Below, one piece after another: positions 39,401 through 51,522 of a stretch of 64,000 nucleotides of DNA. Each line of letters begins with the position of its first letter. The first letter of the stretch is position 1. Position numbers and translations under genes: made by a program. This DNA is from Hydractinia symbiolongicarpus (Eukaryota; Cnidaria; Hydrozoa; Anthoathecata; Hydractiniidae), in assembly GCF_029227915.1 (NCBI RefSeq), contig NC_079883.1, positions 5,828,001 through 5,892,000 of the forward strand, written 5' to 3'. The notes under the pieces were generated by a model. That model did no database searches. It worked only from the letters and a program-made list of their open reading frames with translations, and had not been told where the DNA came from.

Positions 39401-42400
39401 TAATAATAGCTGTCGTCTGTCTGTCTGTCCGCAAAAGACGCGCCCTGTTACAGAAACACCAAATGCGATGTATAAATGACGGGGGGCGCCATGGATTTTT
39501 TCACGGGTTACCGACTAGTCATATATAATCTTTTAACTTTTTTCAAAAAAATGTGGTGAAGATAGGAAAATTATAAAAAATAAATAAAAAACAACACCTC
39601 GTTCAATCCTTTGGCAGTATTCCATGGAATCTAAAAAGATTTCTTCATTAAAAAATTTCAAAAAACAACATATGGGCATTATAAACAAGAATTTTTTCTG
39701 CCAATAAAATAAAACAATTATTTTGGTAACACCCCTTCGCTAGATATCCGTTAAAACACACGTTAGTATCAGAAATGAAATTTAAATTCATCAACCTGAA
39801 AAGAAAATATAATTCTGGGTATACAAGGTCTTCCTGTTGTCTTCCAAATTTCTGGAATTCCGTCAACAGCTGCCAACGACTGTGATAGGCTGTGAAGCAT
39901 TGTATATCTGTTTGATAGTACAAAAATAGAGAAATTTCTTACATATGAGAACACTTTTATAAATCTATGTTTTAAGAAACAATGTTACAGCTGATATATT
40001 ATATGTGTTACCTTACTGAGGCAAGCAACTTGAACAGGCGCAAGTATGTCAAATCAAAACGTGGTGTTGGAAACATAACCTAAACACAATGTTTGGAATA
40101 CAATTTTGACAAAAAGTACAAAATTCAACCCCATAAAAAATATGCACAGAAAACTTTCAGACGTTACTGTTACGTCATCATAATGATGTTATTTTTTTCC
40201 CTGTGTTAAGTTTTTAATCTTGAAGTAAGATTCAAATTAAGAAGGACAATTTAAAATATTGTTTATTCCACGTTGTTTTATGAGGTTGAGATATACTGCT
40301 TACTTACACAAATAATAGGAAAAAGGTATTTTAAAAGTATAATAGGGGTCAAAAAAAATTCTTAATAATTTTAAATTATGACATCCAAGCTGAACCCAAA
40401 AAGTATTTTTCTTATATTAAAAAATGTGTAATCTACAATTTTCACATGACAAAAGATTAAATTGGTCTCACCATACACATGCAGTAAAATGTTTACATTT
40501 GAATGATGACAAAGAACATACCACAACTATATGAGACACAGAAAACATGAAAAGCAAAGCCAAAGCATGCTTCAGAAGGTGATCTTGGCAATAATGATGA
40601 CGGCCCTAAAATAAAAAACAAAACTATAAAATAAAAAACAACTCAAAAACAAGTGTTTTGAACTCAAAAGCACCAAACCAAATCTAAAAGATATAATGCA
40701 AAAGAAAAAACTTTTAACTTATCCAAAGTTTATTCTCCATTTCTTTTTTAAAAACCATATAATTATCAGATTCTTTTACTTTAAATTTTTGAGTTATGCA
40801 AATTGTGTAATATATATATAAAAAAACAAAGACAAATAAGAGGTAAACTTACTGCCATTGATAAATTTTCGTGAAGATTGCGACAAGCATTTAGCAATTG
40901 TGCATAATCGTGTATGGAGTTCAGTTCAAGAAAAACTGTTTTTCTTTCTTCGTCATAAAACATTTTCACCTCTACCTAATTAAAAGTGTAAATTTAAGAA
41001 TTAAAATTTTATAAAAACTTCCTTCTTCCGACCCCCCCCCCTCTGAAAAAAACAAAACAAACAAATCAACAAACAAAGCTACATAAAACTAACATGAATC
41101 AACAATTAAGAAAATAAAAGTCTAAAAACTTACTTGCTTATTTTCTTTTGGCTGCAGCTTATGTGTTTTTGAATCAGTCTAAATATCACACCTAATTTTT
41201 TAAATCGCAAATCTACTAACATTTATAAATGTAGCGAAGTAACAAAAATATCAGTGTTTCAAAGTCTGCACATGTTTTACCAAACTTAAAAGGTTATCAT
41301 ATCGTTTGGTATGGGTTTATGTGTATTAAATTTCTATTGAAAAACTTTCATTCATTTCATTCATTATCCAATTTTATATATAAATTGCCAACAATTTGTG
41401 TTACTTTTTTAAGTGACACAAATTGTTGGCAAATTTGCATATTTAAATACATATCGAAAGGAATTTTCAGAATTTTTGTGATATCATAAGCTTCTTAATT
41501 TTACACACAGGCACACACAAGGAAAATATCTAGGTACAATGAAAGTAAAAAGTAAAAAAAAACTTATGGGAGGGTAATGTAAAAGCGTGTAAGATAAACG
41601 TAATATTTCTTATATATTTACTGAAATTTTCACTGTTTTTACATAAAAAAGAAGGACATTATAGGGATTCAAGCATTGAAAATAATACTTTGGTATGTTG
41701 TCGCTAAAAATTTGTTCCTTTAAACTTTTGAATTGTACCTATTTTTTAATTTACATTACTCTTTCTACCACCTCCCTCAATTTGAGGACTCTCTTGAACA
41801 AGTGCCCACTCAGACAGCAGCTAATAAAAAAACCCAATCAAGTCATTAAATAACAATAGTAAAATCAGTGTATTGCACTTTCAAGTTTAAGGCTAATAAC
41901 ATGGAAACAACATGTGGATTTTTCCATGGGTCTTATCGACTAGTATCTCTATAATAATACATAAAGTGTGTCTGTCTGTCTGTCTGCTTTTCATTGATGT
42001 AGCTGAAAAAGTTATGTTTCAAATGTTAATCGACAAATTTAACTTTGCAGCATGAATAACACTAATTTAATGTCAATATCTTATATTAAATTAAAGAAGC
42101 TATTACATGCACTTAAAACTTTGGACCAAAGTCTTGGAAACAAGTTGGAGACGTCAGTCATTTTTAGGGATCTAACTAGGGACAATCTGGGAATCAATTT
42201 GGGTAGGTTTCCCAAACCTTGGCCCCGGAATCTGTTTTGGAATGAACATGTTGATGACGCCATCAAAAAACATTTAAACCACAATATTTCTGTAACTTTT
42301 TGTCAAAAGTACATGATCCTTTGCATTTCCTTGATCTGCATTCTAAGGTCTATATGATAAAGGCGAATTGTTTGTACTTTGGGGGACTTTTCTGAGGCCA

Positions 42401-45400
42401 GCAAAGTTTTTAAACCTTTGTATTTTTTTCACCATTTGTCAAAAGCGCACAATCCTATACATATTTTTTGTCAGCATTTTGAGCAATAATGTTCAAAATA
42501 TAAGGAGGCTTTTTTGGGAAAGGCGTGCAATAGCACGCGTACACCCCAACACATGCAAATTGATTAGGGTGTGCCAATAATAGCACATGCAAAAGGCCAG
42601 TTTTTTATATAAAGTTGATCACATTTGCAAATCTAAAAGCATGCCACTTGAAAAGTGCTTTTTGCTGAATAAGTCTGTAGAAAGAAAGTTCTTACAAGTT
42701 TTTAGATAAAATACTAATATTAAAAAAGAAGGTCTAAGAAAATCTTATATACACATAATTAAATAACAAATAATAGCCTAAATACAAAACAAGATAAAAA
42801 AAACTCCACAAATTATAGGAGAAATCAAAATATCGAACACCTCCACCATGCACATGTAAAGTTAGTTTGAGAGTTGCCATAGGTTGTATAAGTAATTTTT
42901 TTTAGTTTGTGAAAACGTTAGTAATGTCACAAGGATAATTAAACAGACTTGGTACCTGAAAAACGTTGTGATCGACAAGCTGATTCAATGCGCCATCCTT
43001 ATGGAGTAAGTGGCATCTTCCAATGATACCAACAACACAAACCTTTTGGTTTCCATTACTGTAAGAAAAACAGTATTAGGCAAAAAAAATAGTGTTGAAG
43101 ATATTATTTATATTTGCACATTGACGGTTTTCATATCATATAAAGGAGAACTAACGACAACAAGTCGGGCTTGAAATGTTTGATACAGTACTAATATAAA
43201 ATGTGTGAATATAAAATGTGTAAATGTTTATATTTTAAGCCTAGGTTTAAGGTCAGAATGGAAGACCATGGCTGCCACAACAGTTTCAATAAAGATTTTC
43301 TGATAACTTGTGAGATGAAATGTGTTTGGATATATAATCAAACAGATTCTGAAAGAACAAAGCAATGGTATTTAAGGGGAATAAAATTACTTTTCTTAAC
43401 GATGTTTTGGTATAAATATCTTTCTAGAAATTAAGTTAGTTTTACTGTTATAAATTTTCTTGTGTGATTTCTGTTATCAAAACATCTTTTAAGAGACAAC
43501 AGTGTTGTCATTTAATTTGCTAGTTTCAAAAACGAAAGTTCAAAGGATTATATATACACAATTATGTGTTTTGCTGTGTTGTTGGAAATGATTTTGTGAA
43601 AACCTGCCTTAACGACCACCTGTACAAGATTTTTGGTATTTTTCGAGACAACAACTCTCTAACCCGACCAGTGACTGCTATTTTTAATCCATCAGACAAG
43701 GTATTTTAACTGTTAAGACAAATATATTTTTTCTTTTCAAATTATGTCAATTATGCAAATAGTTATTTTTGACTTTTGCTTCTTTTTTACTTTACCCTTA
43801 TTATTTTTACCGTACCCTCTTTATTTTTAAACTTTTTTTTTTGTTTCCTCAAAAAATTATTTTTTAAGATAAAACACTACAAACAGGCCATCATTTCAGA
43901 AATGTAGAAAATGAAGTTAAGATTCAGGGACACTATGAAAACACTTAGTCGTCATGTTTAAGGTTGAAAATTTCAGTTCAGAATAATAACACAAAATTAA
44001 TAGAAACAATGTATTTCTATTGGAATGAGTAGATACAACAATTACTGGTGTTTTCTATTCATACCAAACATCAGGTGTATAAGAGATGTCCTGAGCGTCA
44101 GGCGCATCAAAATGCCCTGGGTATCAGGCGTATGTATCCTATTTAAGTGATGATTACAGTTGAAATGTCCTGAGCATCAGGTGCATCAGCATGTCCTAAA
44201 GAGCTTGTGCAGTATCGGGTGTTGGAGTTTTATATGCAACCATTAATAATAGATGATGAGATGTGCATATTTTACATGGCTAGCCTCACAAATTTCAAGG
44301 GATATAGCCTGTTTATCTAGGACTCTCCATCTAAGCCATGGCCCCTCCTGGAAATAATAAACAGGGTATATCCCTCGATATTTGTGAGGCTAGCTATGTA
44401 AAATATGCACATCTATCTATCTATCTGTATTTTATTTCATTCTGGGGACAAGTGGGGGACGTTTAAACTTGTGAACCCCAAACACGAGAACCGAGTTTCT
44501 GAACTAGCGACTCTCTCAGTCTTAACTTCCTTGTGCCGATTGTTGAAATAATAAGGAAAATAATAATTATTATATACGGATTGTCTGTAACAGCAGTGAC
44601 CGGAACATTGTGCATGATAAAATAAATTGTAGCAATGGGGAGGAGATATTTGCATGTGTCTTATTAAATGTATTTTTAATTTCTTTCATATTTTTATTGG
44701 TCACCTGTTGCTTAAAGGTAGTGAAGATAAAAAAAATTATCATCTATAAATGTAATTTAACATTTTTAATTTTTTTTAACAGGAATTAATAATGAAGACA
44801 TGGGCACTATGTTGTGAAAAATTAAAATGATACCTGCTGCACTGTTCTATTAACAGAAGCAAATCATTGCAATGTTCTCAATGTGATTGCATAGATAGCA
44901 ATAGCATAGATTAGAATTGCATTGAACACAAAAGAAAAAATGATCCCAGAATTGTGTTTTAGAGAGAGCTTGTAATAGGAGCACTGGCAAGCAATGCAAA
45001 TATAAATATTGTTATGCAGAAAGAATTTGTCTCGTGTTGTTTTGAAAGTTATACAGCAAGTTACTTTAAAATAATAAAAAAAACGACAGTTATTTTGATA
45101 AAAAGGGTTAGGGTTCTTTTAATGTTGTTTTGTGCAGTCTTATCAGAAAATCTAGATTTAAGTGCAAAATCTTTTTACAGACTATAGTTTAGTTGACAAT
45201 ATTTAAAGACTTTCGCGGCATTAAAACTTTTTATTTAAATTCATTACAAGGGAGGGTGTTTTGACAAGCTTATTCTACCTCGTTTTTTTATTATTTTTCC
45301 TCGATGGTATCGACTAAAAGTCTTGGAGTATTAGATTTTAGCAAGCGTAATTTTAACCATGTATAATAATCATAACAAAGGAGAGTGTTACGACAATAAT

Positions 45401-46014
45401 AATCTTTTTTACACGAAATGGGATAAGAAAATGTTTGTTTGTTTTTATGTTTTTCGCTTGATATTATTATTTTTTCGTTTTCGTGAAAACTAGGGTTTGT
45501 TTGACCCGTAGAACAACTGATTAAGTTGTAGTCATCTAAACAAGAAATAAGCTTACGACGACAAAAATATTTTTGATTTAAAAAACAAACAAAAACAACA
45601 ATTATATATTTATATTTAATTCTCCCATAACATTAAGGACGTGATTATTATGTTTAAAGATGTATCATGACGGTTACGATGTGGATTGCAAAAGTCACAA
45701 TGAATCGTGAAAGTTTGCCCAACGATGAATTGCGACTTTCACAATGCTAATAAATTTTACCATCGCGATATCATCAAGAACCGTTTGCAACGTGCAGGAT
45801 AAGCGATCCACGATGTTAGGTGTCCTGATTCCAACAACTTTAATACTTTCTCTCATCATGAGAGATGTGTATTCTTAAATGTCATCAACAAAACTTTCAC
45901 ATTCAAAAAAGCAAACATACAAAACAAAACAAAAAACTACTTTAAAGATCATTTTTACCCTTCAATTTCTTCAATTTTCTTCCGTAGATTAAAAATGTTT
46001 ACAACATCAGCCAT
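33452..46014 (-). CDS. SMG8: SMG8 homologue (nonsense-mediated decay factor), 19 exons, 1009 aa
   Basis: SMG8 binds SMG9 and the SMG1 kinase and restrains SMG1 phosphorylation of UPF1 in nonsense-mediated mRNA decay. Exons in transcript order: 46014-45959, 43058-42956, 41820-41755, 41178-41134, 40975-40853, 40605-40522, 40079-40012, 39907-39796, 39276-39194, 39078-38945, 38725-38526, 37961-37828, 37340-37253, 37016-36861, 36786-36643, 36154-36040, 35687-35326, 34883-34360, 33884-33452. All junctions are GT-AG and phases sum to an intact frame. Landmarks: KVCVVGIIGR near residue 23 (start of the G-like domain), LLNACRNL, SLFTVSSPNQLFVHV, CHKVSPMATNTYLDNLP, NARGPAYEHFANQLQEECN, CNCGRTQG..EDPFDLK, NYEFYQDLEKKCC, FPSWSLIVLG, and the C-terminal LRFPYVYVGDSGPILPPP. 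Length matches human SMG8 (991 aa). The 2.9-kb intron 1 holds a SINE fold-back; introns 2 and 8 hold Helitron-like copies. A splice acceptor lies 17 nt before the ATG. Confidence 0.96.
39395..39518 (+). mobile_element. Helitron-like single unit in SMG8 intron 8
   Basis: A stand-alone unit of the 49824-51522 family. It begins TCTCCTTAATAATAGC, carries the (GTCT)n microsatellite at about 39415-39430, then the conserved CCAAATGCGATGTATAAATG block, the decayed terminal hairpin (ATGGATTTTTTCACGGG) and CTAG at 39515-39518 followed by T. About 124 bp; no coding capacity. Confidence 0.75.
41385..41432. repeat. 22-bp-stem hairpin in SMG8 intron 3
   Basis: Arms 41385-41406 and 41411-41432 with a 4-nt loop and a single G-T style mismatch (TTGCCAACAATTTGTGT pairs perfectly with its complement). 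Similar in shape to a miniature inverted-repeat element or a small RNA precursor. Confidence 0.75.
41905..41995 (+). mobile_element. Helitron-like 3' end plus 5' fragment in SMG8 intron 2
   Basis: The decayed terminal hairpin ATGTGGATTTTTCCATGGG is followed by TCTTATCGA and CTAG at 41940-41943. Directly after it, at 41946, a second unit begins TCTCTATAATAATAC and runs into (GTCT)n before homology is lost. This is a remnant of a head-to-tail pair. Confidence 0.7.
42187..42335. repeat. Dispersed repeat R3, copy 1
   Basis: About 150 bp in SMG8 intron 2 that recurs inverted at about 54460-54610. Shared blocks: GGTTTCCCAAACCT/AGGTTTGGGAAAC, GATGACGCCATCA/GATGACGTCATCA, AAACCACAATATTTC and CAAAAGTACATGATCC. 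Confidence 0.65.
44252..44425. repeat. SINE tail rearranged into a long hairpin (SMG8 intron 1)
   Basis: The right arm (about 44359-44425) is the SINE 3' end: AACAGGGTATATCCC, GTGAGGCTAGC, ATGTAAAATATGCAC and the ATCT tail. The left arm (44252-44315) is the same sequence inverted. The 43-nt centre is more SINE body (GGACTCTCCATCTAAGCC). This suggests a head-on SINE pair after deletion. Confidence 0.8.
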
Positions 46015-46599
46015 GTTTCGACCATTTAGCCTGTAAGTCTTTACTATATACCTACCATAAATAAAATGTTTTAAAGGGATTCCTGCATTACCAATAATAT
46101 TTGGGTAATTAAATATAAACAACAAAATATTATTGAAAAATTCTCAGGAATTGTTATTTTTAATAATAAATACAAGGCAATTATTACATCAAAAAAAATC
46201 TTTCTGTCGTGATTTTAGCCCACATAATTATTATTGTTCATAGACAAAAAGTAATGTTGTCAAAAACTCTTATTTTTTTACTTAAAGTGTTCCCTAAGAT
46301 AGAACATTGGTGCTTTATCACAACCAACTTTCTTAATTTTAAAAATGACTGCTGGCTTATTTGGGGGAACGTTTTGATTTCTGCCAGCAAAGGCGGAATC
46401 TTTAAAATTGCCTGAGGAAAAAGATAGAGAGATAGAGACAGCGCAGCTAGGCTGGACGCCCGAAACTTATCCAGGCTAAGATTTTTTTCTGAGAACGAGG
46501 CTAAAATGAGTTTTAAGTCAATAAGAATCCTAACAGTGCAACAGATTGTTATATTATCCAATGAACAATACTTTATTTTAAAGTTTATATGCTATCAAA

Positions 46600-46740
46600 G
46601 TTAAAGCTTGTACAGTGTAGCATAATGAAGATTGTCCTATAATGCGTCATTTCTTTCTGTACAATTTTGCAAGCACGTATACTAAAGCTATATTCAGCAG
46701 AACTAATTATTTATTCATGAATTTTATTTTTTATTTATTG
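46600..46740. repeat. Dispersed repeat R1, copy 2
   Basis: Matches 15505-15680 in order and orientation (AGCTTGTACAGTGTAG, TGAAGATTGTC, TTTCTTTCTG, TTTTGCAAGCACGTA), with a shorter middle. Confidence 0.6.
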
Positions 46741-47126
46741 AGTTGTATTTTAACATTGCGGGTTAGTTACAATAATAATTGAGAATACTCAATGATTTGT
46801 TTACCCCATAATTCTCTGTTTTCAAGATCAACTTCAAATTTTAAAATCTTTTAGGCCAATGGTGGAAATCTTCAAGCCCCTGGGTTTCTTGTTAGTTTTT
46901 TAAATGGCAATAAAGTCGCACGAAAAAAAACACCATCATCATTTTGTGCGGTTTTTGATTGAGTCAGCACCCTTGTATTAAAGATTATATAAGTTTTCAT
47001 TGTCACAATAACATCAGCTTTGTTGCCTTAGTGATGATTGGCATTTTGCTTTATTGAATAATCACATTTATGCTACATCCGACATTTTTAAAATTTTGCA
47101 GGTGAAAACAAACAAACCAAGTTCGT

Positions 47127-47144
47127 AGGGGGGGGGGGGGGGGG
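47127..47144 (+). repeat. Poly-G tract
   Basis: An uninterrupted run of about 18 G. Such runs can form G-quadruplexes and are error-prone in sequencing, so the length is uncertain. Confidence 0.85.
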
Positions 47145-47212
47145 ATGCTAAAAAATATGGAAATGGAAGAATAATATAGCTAACGAAAGGTAACCACAAT
47201 AAAAACCTGTCT

Positions 47213-47395
47213 GGAAATGATGCTTAGCTATCTAGATTTTGCTCCAGAAAATTATCTGTGCTTAAACTTCCTAACATTGTACTTAAATACTTAAAACTCT
47301 CTTCGCCTAAATACGGAAACTTTTCACCTCCAAAAAAAATTGTTATGACGACAAACAGAATCGCCGAAATAGAATAGAACATGTGTTTTGTGTAG
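47213..47395. repeat. Dispersed repeat R2, copy 2
   Basis: Second copy of 19258-19450, same orientation, with comparable divergence along its whole length. Confidence 0.7.
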
Positions 47396-49823
47396 CTATA
47401 GCTTGTCATCAGAAAGACGTGGTGCAACTTTTGATTCTTATCTTGATTCTTATATTGTTGTTTCCTATAAAATAATATGATTTGATAATATGTTGCTGCC
47501 TCTTCTTCAGATATTGTTTATAAATATCAAAACAAAGGTGTTAGTCTATAGCTAAGAGGAAAATGTGTGTTTGGCTTGCCATCCAATATAGAACGCCGTG
47601 GTTGCATTTCCAGTCCTGGAGTTACACCGTTGGTGAAAATTTCAATGTTTGTGCAACACATTATGTCAACACGCAAAGAGAACACGTGCGAAATATCCCA
47701 TCCTCGTCCCCAGGGTCGCTTATCCCCCTGAACAGCTATTATAAAGTATCAAATTAATCACAAAAAGGCGAAATGCTCCAAGCACGATGTCGCGAATTCC
47801 TTTTTTCCGGGCCTACACGCATTATAAGCGGCTGGCGGAAGGTATAAACGCAGATGACCTTTTTTGTGCCAAAACACAACGCTGTGAAAAAATTGAATTC
47901 ATTCCAAGCGTCTTTCCGGCCGAAATAGGGGCACGGATTTCTAAGACAACATTTGATGGAATTAAAGTGTTTATTCTATTTACTTTTATGTTGTAGTGTG
48001 GCGGCTTACATTTTAAAGATTCTACAAAAGGTACAAAGACGGAGCTTAATATAACCGTAATTTAATTGGTATCATCCTTATCAAACAAATGCTATAATCG
48101 ACCGCTGACAAACAACTTTCATCACGCTTCGAGGAGTGTGTGTGCGTATTATTATTTTTTTAAGTCCAATCCGTTGAGCCGATTTTATTTAATTGAAATG
48201 AGTTTCCCGGTAGTCTATATTCATGAACAAAGTATAATGAAACAATAGGTGTGATTTCACATTTAGCCGCCACAAAAGACCAATGTGGTTGTTTCTATTT
48301 GGGTCGCGCAATTTGAGCTTCAAATGGTTATAGCTGACTTAGGCCATGAGGTCCCTCTACTAGCAAATTTTACACGCTTTCCACGTGGCCTATATGTGGG
48401 CGAAAGTAGCGAATTTGCTTCCTGCAGACTAGTGACCATTTCACCCTGTTTTCCGTGTTAAAAAAATGACGAAAAACTGCCTTTGTTTATTAATTTTGAC
48501 TATGATTGTAGTACTCATTTTTCACCATCATTTTTTCGGCCCAAAATCATGATTGTACCTGAAGGAGGCGCTAAATATAACTGGCGACAACCTTTATCGT
48601 CTTTTCCGAACATTATCCGTGAAGGGGAAGAAGGAGGTCTTGCTCCTAATTCTTTAAATCTTAACATCCAATTTTAGCGTCCTGTTAAGTAAAAGAATAA
48701 CTGTGAAAATAACATACATACACGACGGGTTTAAACCAAAAAAAATCAACGTAATCAAAGCAAAGGATTTCACGATATTAATCATGTGAGTAAAAACAAG
48801 TCAGTATTCTGAATGCAATAAATTTGTTTGCAACTCAGCGTAGCTTTTCCCACTTTAACTATTCCAGTTTGCTGATGGTAAGAAAAATTATGCTGGGTCT
48901 ACTGGTCAGTAAATTCGGTCTTTTAAATCAGATAAATATAAATGTTGACCATTGCGTAAAAGGCCCTCGTATTGATCGCTATTTTCTGTTTATCTTAAAG
49001 TTTTTGAAAACCGCCAGTCAAATGTAACGTATTTTATCGTGAAGACGTATGTTTTAATTTTGTAACTTTCCTTTGTTTAAAATGAAGTTTAATACCTTTA
49101 TACAGATTAATTTTAATTCTCTCCTGTTTGAAGATTTTAGAAATAATCATGTACAACAGAATTTATTCTTTTTTGAACAATAAAAATGTTTTGTATAATA
49201 AGCAATTTGGTTTGCAAGCAGGTCATTTACCGATCAGGCAATTATTAAGTTGATTCTATTGGGAAAAAAATTATTTCATAAGAAATACATGTCTCACATG
49301 GTTTAATAACTATCTCTTCAAAAGAGGAAGGAAATACTAACTAACTATAGATTAATAACATGTGGAGTACCTCAAGGGTTAATTTTAGGATCATTAATGT
49401 TTCCTAACATAAGAGCATCTAGTGTCTTAAATTGAATTTATTTGCTGATGATGCAAATTTATTCTTTACCCATAAAGATATAAACGTCCTTTTGAGACTA
49501 CCAATACTGAATTAACTAAATTAAATTATCCTTTAAACACTTAAAAACTCGATATATAACTTTTCCAAAAACCTAGATTAGTTATCGGTCATGTAAATAT
49601 AAGAAGAGAATATTCGATGAAATTTCTTGGAATCCTCTGGACGAAAATTTAACTTGGAGAGAAAAACAGAGAGAAAACAAGGTTTCTAAAAGGTTAAGAA
49701 TCTTATATACTTTTGCTTTGAATAAAAACATTTTGAAACATATATTTTTTCTTTATACACTGCTATTTCAATTCTGCAAACGTTGCATGGGGTAGCACTA
49801 ATATAAAAGGTAATATAACAAGA

Positions 49824-51522
49824 CTAGTCGTTAGCCCGTGGAAAAATCCGCGGGTTCGCCCGTCCTTTAAATTTAATCGTCGCAACAAAGTGGACAAAAA
49901 TTTATCGCATTTGGTATTGGTGCGCATTTTAACAATTTCTTGTTTCCGTTACGGGACGCGGCTTTCGCGGACACACAGACAAAATACGGCTATTATTAAA
50001 GAGACTAGCCGTTAACCCGTGGAAAAATCCACGGGGTCGCCGTCCTTTATATACCGCATTTCGTGTTTCCGTAACAGGACGCGGCTTTCGCGGACAGACA
50101 GACAAAATACGGCTATTATTAAAGAGACTAGTCGTTGCCCGTGGAAAAATCCACGGAATCGCCCGTCCTTTATATTAACCCGACGCAACAAAGTGGATAA
50201 AATATATCGCATTTGATATTCGTGTTTCCGTAACATCATTTTCTCACTCAGCGGGGGGTTTGCGCAGAGACAGACAGACGGAATACGGCTATTATAATAG
50301 AGACTAGTCATTGCCCGTGGAAAAATCCACGGGTTAGCCCGTCCATTATATTTACCCGTGGCAACAAAGTGGATAAAAATATATAGCATTTGATATTCGT
50401 GTTTCCGTGACATAATTTTCTAACTCAGCGGGGGTTCCGCGCAGAGACAGACAGACGGAATACGGCTATTATAATAGAGACTAGTCGTTGCCCGTGGAAA
50501 AATCCACGGGTTCGCCCGTCCTTTGAATTTACCCGTGGCAACAAAGTGGATAAGAATATGTCGCATTTGATATTCGTGTTTCCGTAACATCATTTTCTAA
50601 CTTAGCGGGGGTCCGCGCAGAGACAGACAGACGACGGCTATTATTATAGAGACTAGTCGTTGCCCGTGGAAAATCCACGGGTTCGCCCGTCCTTTATATT
50701 TACCCAACGCAACAAAGCGGATAAAAATACATCGCATTTGATATTCGTGTTTCCGTAACATCATTTTCTCACTCAGCGGGGGGTTTGCGCAGAGACAGAC
50801 AGACGGAATACGGCTATTATAATAGAGACTAGTCATTGCCCGTGGAAAAATCCACGGGTTAGCCCGTCCATTATATTTACCCGTGGCAACAAAGTGGATA
50901 AAAATATATCGCATTTGATATTCGTGTTTCCGTGACATAATTTTCTAACTCAGCGGGGGTTCCGCGCAGAGACAGACAGACGGAATACGGCTATTATAAT
51001 AGAGACTAGTCGTTGCCCGTGGAAAAATCCACGGGTTCGCCCGTCCTTTGAATTTACCCGTGGCAACAAAGTGGATAAGAATATGTCGCATTTGATATTC
51101 GTGTTTCCGTAACATCATTTTCTAACTTAGCGGGGGTCCGCGCAGAGACAGACAGACGACGGCTATTATTATAGAGACTAGTCGTTGCCCGTGGAAAATC
51201 CACGGGTTCGCCCGTCCTTTATATTTACCCAACGCAACAAAGCGGATAAAAATACATCGCATTTGATATTCGTGTTTCTGTAACATCATTTTCTAACTCA
51301 GCGGGGGGTCCGCGCAGAGACAGACAGACGACGGCTATTATTATAGAGACTAGTCGTTGGCCCGTGGAAAAATCCATGGGTTCGCCCGTCCTTTATATTT
51401 ACCCGTGGCAACAAAGTGGATAAAATATATCGCATTTGATATTCGTGCTTCCGTAGCACGATTTTCTAACTCAGCGGGGGGTCCGTGCAGAGACAGACAG
51501 ACGACGGCTATTATTAAAGAGA
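49824..51522 (-). mobile_element. Tandem array of ten Helitron-like units (satellite)
   Basis: Ten head-to-tail units. On the minus strand each reads TCTCTATTATAATAGCCGT, (GTCT)n, a variable core with CAAATGCGATATAT, the palindrome CCCGTGGATTTTTCCACGGG, CAACGA and CTAG, and CTAG is followed at once by the TC of the next unit. Plus-strand unit boundaries (GA|CTAG) lie at about 49824, 50005, 50128, 50304, 50481, 50653, 50829, 51006, 51178 and 51350, giving units of about 172-181 bp plus one short unit of 123. The outer junctions are A|CTAG on the left and GA|T on the right. Joining the flanks gives AACAAGA+TGAAAAAAGG inside the LINE, i.e. an A^T insertion without target duplication. TC/CTAG ends, a subterminal hairpin and an AT target are Helitron hallmarks. 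No Rep/helicase is encoded, so the element is non-autonomous. Confidence 0.8.
50304..51349 (-). repeat. Higher-order repeat of about 525 bp inside the array
   Basis: The three-unit block 50304-50828 is almost identical to 50829-51349 (177+172+176 versus 177+172+172), down to shared private variants such as GTCATTGCCC, GTTAGCCCGTCC and CCTTTGAATTTACCC. Adjacent single units are more different from each other than the two blocks are, so the last expansion copied three units at once. Confidence 0.85.

Larger units (their letters stand above)
46015..49099. other. Intergenic upstream of SMG8, no gene recognised
   Basis: About 3.1 kb holding dispersed repeats R1 (46600-46740) and R2 (47213-47395), an uninterrupted G tract near 47127-47144, and a more GC-balanced block at 47560-48000 with a 69-codon open frame (47787-47996) I could not match to any family. 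No strong gene evidence. Confidence 0.5.

Noticed and set aside
47787-47996. 69-aa plus-strand frame with balanced composition
   Set aside because: No recognisable domain, no splice or start context, and it lies in repeat-like sequence; left unannotated as a gene.
50012-50938. Long minus-strand open frames (133 and 113 aa) with repeated peptide blocks
   Set aside because: They are translations of the Helitron-like satellite; the peptide repeats mirror the DNA repeat unit, and unit-length changes break the frame.
49824-51522. CRISPR-like appearance of regularly spaced palindromic repeats
   Set aside because: Units are about 175 bp, spacers are themselves repeated, the host is eukaryotic and no cas genes exist.
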